Source: Planctomycetota bacterium (GTDB taxonomy: Bacteria > Planctomycetota > Planctomycetia > Planctomycetales > Planctomycetaceae). From it: a DNA stretch of 9,161 nt. Under the pieces are notes generated by a model. That model was not told where the DNA came from. It searched no databases and saw nothing but the letters and a program-made list of their open reading frames with translations. The DNA is taken from NCBI GenBank assembly GCA_013151585.1, contig JAADHY010000642.1, positions 1-9,161 of the forward strand, given 5' to 3'. The translations under genes and the position numbers were made by a program. Numbering within the stretch: position 1 is the stretch's first letter; each line of letters begins with the position of its first letter. Positions 6,879-9,161 of the stretch are shown in pieces.

Positions 6879-6939
6879 CTTTATGCTTAACCTAAGTCGG
6901 TAATCCTCGTCTTTGTTGGGAAGCCGCGTTGACTACCCG

Positions 6940-7920
6940 TCATTTGAGCGTCTTGATGTATTCGATGAGATACGTGATCTCGTCGTCCGTCAGGATGCCT
7001 TTGAATGTTGGCATCACCGGTTGAAACCCCTGACGGACTTTCGCCTGCGGATCAAGGATCGATTCGCGGATATAGTTCTCGTCAACCGACACTGTTCCCC
7101 CATCGGCCATCGCGTGCCTTTGACCAAAAATGCCTTTCAGGGTTGGACCGGTCTTGACGGTCCCGTCGTCCGAGTGGCATTGAGTGCACCGCCGCGTAAA
7201 GAGGTATTTCCCGGCCTCGGCCGGTGGTAGCTTCTTCAGAAAGTTTGCCGCCTCTTCCAGCCACGCTTCGAATTCCCCCGGCCGATGAACCACGACGCGG
7301 GCTGTCATGTCAGAGTGGCTGTCGCCGCAATACTCCGTGCAGTAAAGCTCGTACACACCCGGGTCGTCGCACTGGAACCAGATGTAGGTATAGCGCCCAG
7401 GGACGCAGTCCATTTTGACCCGAAAGGCCGGAATCGAGAGGCTGTGAATCACATCTTCCGAGCTCAGCAGCAGCCGAACGGGCTGACCGGCCGGCACATG
7501 AAGGTCGTTGTCGATATGGCCGTTCGGATAGGTGAAGAACCAGTTCCACTTTTGAGCTTTGACGAGGATTTCGTAGGAATTCGGCGGCGCCGCCTGCATC
7601 TGCATGTAGGCCACGAAACCCTCGTAAAAGATGACGATGACGATCAAAAGCGGGATCACCGACCAGGTCAACTCAAGCAAATTATGGTGCGTCGCCGTCT
7701 TCTGAGCCTCACGGCCGGGTCGCCTTCGGTAAAGCACGACGAACAAGACGGCCGTCGATACCACCAGCAAGAAAAAGAACGAGCAGACTCCCAAAATCAA
7801 ATAGAAGACACGGTCGACCGCGGGGGAAGTCGAACTGCTCGAGGGCGGCAGCCAGAACGATCCGCTTTCTCGCAGCAGCGTATCCGCCAGAATGGTCGGC
7901 CTGATCAGGAACGAGGTCAT
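6940..7920 (-). CDS. ctaC: Cytochrome c oxidase subunit II with fused cytochrome c (caa3 type)
   Basis: The product has 326 residues from the ATG at 7920. Two membrane helices (about 37-64 and 87-107) anchor a periplasmic CuA cupredoxin domain. All six CuA ligands are visible: His159, Cys194, Glu196, Cys198, His202 and Met205 (CTEYCGDSHSDM). The aromatic WNWFF (125-129) matches the electron-transfer tryptophan region. A C-terminal cytochrome c domain (about 236-326) has the haem motif CTQCH (245-249) and a probable axial Met303 in PVMPTFKG, which defines the caa3 architecture. Electrons enter through this haem and pass to CuA, then to subunit I. A GTG at 7923 is also possible, but the ATG has the better Shine-Dalgarno spacing. 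The start overlaps the SCO stop as TGATG. No classical cleaved signal peptide is evident. Confidence 0.97.
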   Translation of the reverse strand: MTSFLIRPTILADTLLRESGSFWLPPSSSSTSPAVDRVFYLILGVCSFFFLLVVSTAVLFVVLYRRRPGREAQKTATHHNLLELTWSVIPLLIVIVIFYEGFVAYMQMQAAPPNSYEILVKAQKWNWFFTYPNGHIDNDLHVPAGQPVRLLLSSEDVIHSLSIPAFRVKMDCVPGRYTYIWFQCDDPGVYELYCTEYCGDSHSDMTARVVVHRPGEFEAWLEEAANFLKKLPPAEAGKYLFTRRCTQCHSDDGTVKTGPTLKGIFGQRHAMADGGTVSVDENYIRESILDPQAKVRQGFQPVMPTFKGILTDDEITYLIEYIKTLK

Positions 7921-8801
7921 CACGTCTCCTCCGACGGGTCGGTCATTCGCTCGGCTTTACCTCGCACTTTCGGCTCACGCCGCCAGTAGACCAGTAAAAT
8001 GCCCCCGATGACAAACACGGTCAGGATGCCGCCCAATCGCATCAGCTTCAAAGCCGAAGGGCCGTACTTGCCCGCCGCCGCATCGTAGTGGAAGCAAAAC
8101 AACAGGAGCTGATCGACGGTGCTGCCGATGCGTCCCTCGGACGCTTCGGTCAGGGCGAGCCGCAGCGTCTGCGGGTCGTACTCCACGCCGTAGAGATAGC
8201 GCGACACTCGGCCATCAGGGGTGCAAATGATTGTGACGGCCGCGTGAGCGTACTCGCCGGTCTCCGGGACGTAACGATACCGGAAGCCAACGGTGTCCGC
8301 GAGCTGTTTGATGTCTGCGTTAGAGCCGGTCAGGCACTCGTAGCCGCTTGCGACTCCGGATCGTCCGTATTGCCGCAAATAGCGTCTTTTGGCCAAAAGG
8401 GCTCGCTCGGGCGTCTCTTTCGGGTCGATGCTGACGGTTATCATGCGGTACTGATTGCCCAAATTCCACTTCAGCTTTTTCAAATCGTCAAAAAGTCCCG
8501 TGAGCTGCAAACTGCACAACATGGGGCAGCTCGAATAGTTCAACGTCAAGATGACGGGGTGCTCTTTGTCAAAAAAGTCACCCAGCGTTACCCGTTGCCC
8601 TTGCGAATCCCGGAAGGTTAGGCTTAGCGGCAGCTCCGTATTGAGGTGCTCCGTGACGCCCACCTCGCGCAGTTCCTTCGGCGCCGCCTCTTTCCGAGCG
8701 GCGGACAACGGGCCGGCAGCCGCCAGAACGACGGCGCCCAGCCAGAAAAGGCCAAGCACTCCTTTGCCCGTCGGTGCCGATTGTCGCAAGCGTTTTTTCA
8801 T
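7920..8801 (-). CDS. SCO1/SenC-family copper chaperone for the oxidase CuA site
   Basis: The product has 293 residues. An N-terminal hydrophobic segment (about 14-35) looks like a signal peptide or anchor. The thioredoxin-like SCO domain carries the copper-binding CPMLC pair (Cys92 and Cys96) in LNYSSCPMLC and the distal His186 in EYAHAAV, the three classical ligands. VSIDPKETP (123-131) is a further family mark. A second hydrophobic helix (about 254-272) followed by WRRE near the C-terminus suggests a C-terminal membrane anchor, which plain SCO1 proteins lack. SCO proteins deliver copper to, or reduce the cysteines of, the CuA site in subunit II, and the next gene is subunit II, which fits. 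AAGGAGGG (8811-8818, minus strand) precedes the ATG by nine bases. The start overlaps the preceding gene by ATGA. Confidence 0.95.
   Translation of the reverse strand: MKKRLRQSAPTGKGVLGLFWLGAVVLAAAGPLSAARKEAAPKELREVGVTEHLNTELPLSLTFRDSQGQRVTLGDFFDKEHPVILTLNYSSCPMLCSLQLTGLFDDLKKLKWNLGNQYRMITVSIDPKETPERALLAKRRYLRQYGRSGVASGYECLTGSNADIKQLADTVGFRYRYVPETGEYAHAAVTIICTPDGRVSRYLYGVEYDPQTLRLALTEASEGRIGSTVDQLLLFCFHYDAAAGKYGPSALKLMRLGGILTVFVIGGILLVYWRREPKVRGKAERMTDPSEET
7926..7932 (-). promoter_or_regulatory. Ribosome binding site that fixes the subunit II start
   Basis: On the minus strand GGAGGAG lies five bases before the ATG at 7920 and only two before the GTG at 7923. This spacing favours the ATG. 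The site lies within the last codons of the SCO gene. Confidence 0.75.
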
Positions 8802-9161
8802 GGCTTCTGTCCCTCCTTCTTCGGAGAGCTCGCTTGTTCCCTTGTTGCGGCGCCTTTGCCTTTCGTCGTTTGACCTTCGCCGCTCCCATCACCAGCGCCC
8901 TGAGGCGGCGCCGTCTTCGAAGGAGCGGACCGAGTAGCAGCGGATCGCTTGGCCCGCCGAGGCCCGATCACCTGGGAAGGCTTTTTTCCCGAGCGCAGCT
9001 CAGCGACAACAAGATCCATGGCCCGCGCGATCGGAATCCTGACAACGCCCTCTTTCCGATCGATCAGTTCCGGCACGGTCAGCCGAGTTTGCTGCTCGGC
9101 AACCAAGTTGGCTCGTTCCAAGGCGAGGCGCCCGGCGGCGGGCTGGCTACCGAACCCAGCC
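8798..9161 (-). CDS. Partial protein upstream of SCO, function uncertain (5' end outside window)
   Basis: The frame is open to the right edge, so only the last 120 residues are seen. A TTG at 9121 could be read as a start, but no Shine-Dalgarno sequence precedes it and codons continue upstream, so I treat it as internal. A central segment, VPELIDRKEGVVRIPIARAM, is followed by VVAELRSGKK. From memory this resembles the WVDRKAGVVRIPIDRAM-like motif of small membrane-associated proteins encoded next to SCO and caa3 oxidase genes; I could not check this. The last 60 or so residues are rich in Lys, Ala, Ser, Pro and Gly and are probably disordered. The stop overlaps the SCO start by ATGA, so it belongs to the oxidase operon and may act in oxidase assembly or electron supply. 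Confidence 0.6.
   Translation of the reverse strand, partial: AGFGSQPAAGRLALERANLVAEQQTRLTVPELIDRKEGVVRIPIARAMDLVVAELRSGKKPSQVIGPRRAKRSAATRSAPSKTAPPQGAGDGSGEGQTTKGKGAATREQASSPKKEGQKP

Noticed and set aside
7285..7989. 234-residue plus-strand frame antisense to subunit II
   Set aside because: The His/Arg/Asp-rich sequence is what complementing a conserved oxidase subunit in GC-rich DNA would give; no domain or ribosome binding site.
8088..8621. 177-residue plus-strand frame antisense to the SCO gene
   Set aside because: It is a shadow of the SCO gene, whose copper motif and operon position are clear.

Overview
The window looks like chromosomal DNA of an aerobic Gram-negative bacterium, most likely a member of the Planctomycetota. 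This is inferred from gene content and protein style: an exported long-coil HlyD-type adaptor coupled to an exported QW-repeat alpha/alpha-toroid protein, and a caa3-type oxidase operon led by a SCO protein. No rRNA or other taxonomic marker is present, so the assignment is tentative. Coding density is high. I see no tRNA, rRNA, CRISPR array, insertion sequence or phage gene.

Left half, plus strand. Bases 1-384 are a non-coding leader with two GC-rich hairpins and a strong ribosome binding site. It is followed by a FabG-like short-chain dehydrogenase/reductase (385-1131). After an 83-base gap comes a two-gene unit: a secreted HlyD/RND-type periplasmic adaptor with a long coiled coil (1215-2732), overlapping by ATGA a secreted squalene-cyclase/prenyltransferase-like toroid protein (2729-4090). 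No pump or ABC transporter gene accompanies them.

Right half, minus strand, read from the right edge leftwards. A partial gene of uncertain function (8798-9161) overlaps a SCO1/SenC copper chaperone (7920-8801). The SCO gene overlaps subunit II of a haem-copper oxidase with a fused cytochrome c domain (6940-7920). Then follow subunit I (5139-6878), subunit III (4309-5142) and subunit IV (3953-4297). Most junctions are overlapping or nearly so, which indicates one operon whose promoter lies beyond the right edge. The encoded complex is a caa3-type, A2-family terminal oxidase. SCO would help build the CuA site of subunit II. Electrons would pass from the cytochrome c domain to CuA, then to haem a and the haem a3-CuB site of subunit I, where O2 is reduced to water with proton pumping.

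The two halves converge. The last 138 bases of the toroid gene are antisense to the 3' end of the subunit IV gene, and no terminator is visible between them. This overlap and the adaptor-toroid pair are the least ordinary parts of the window.
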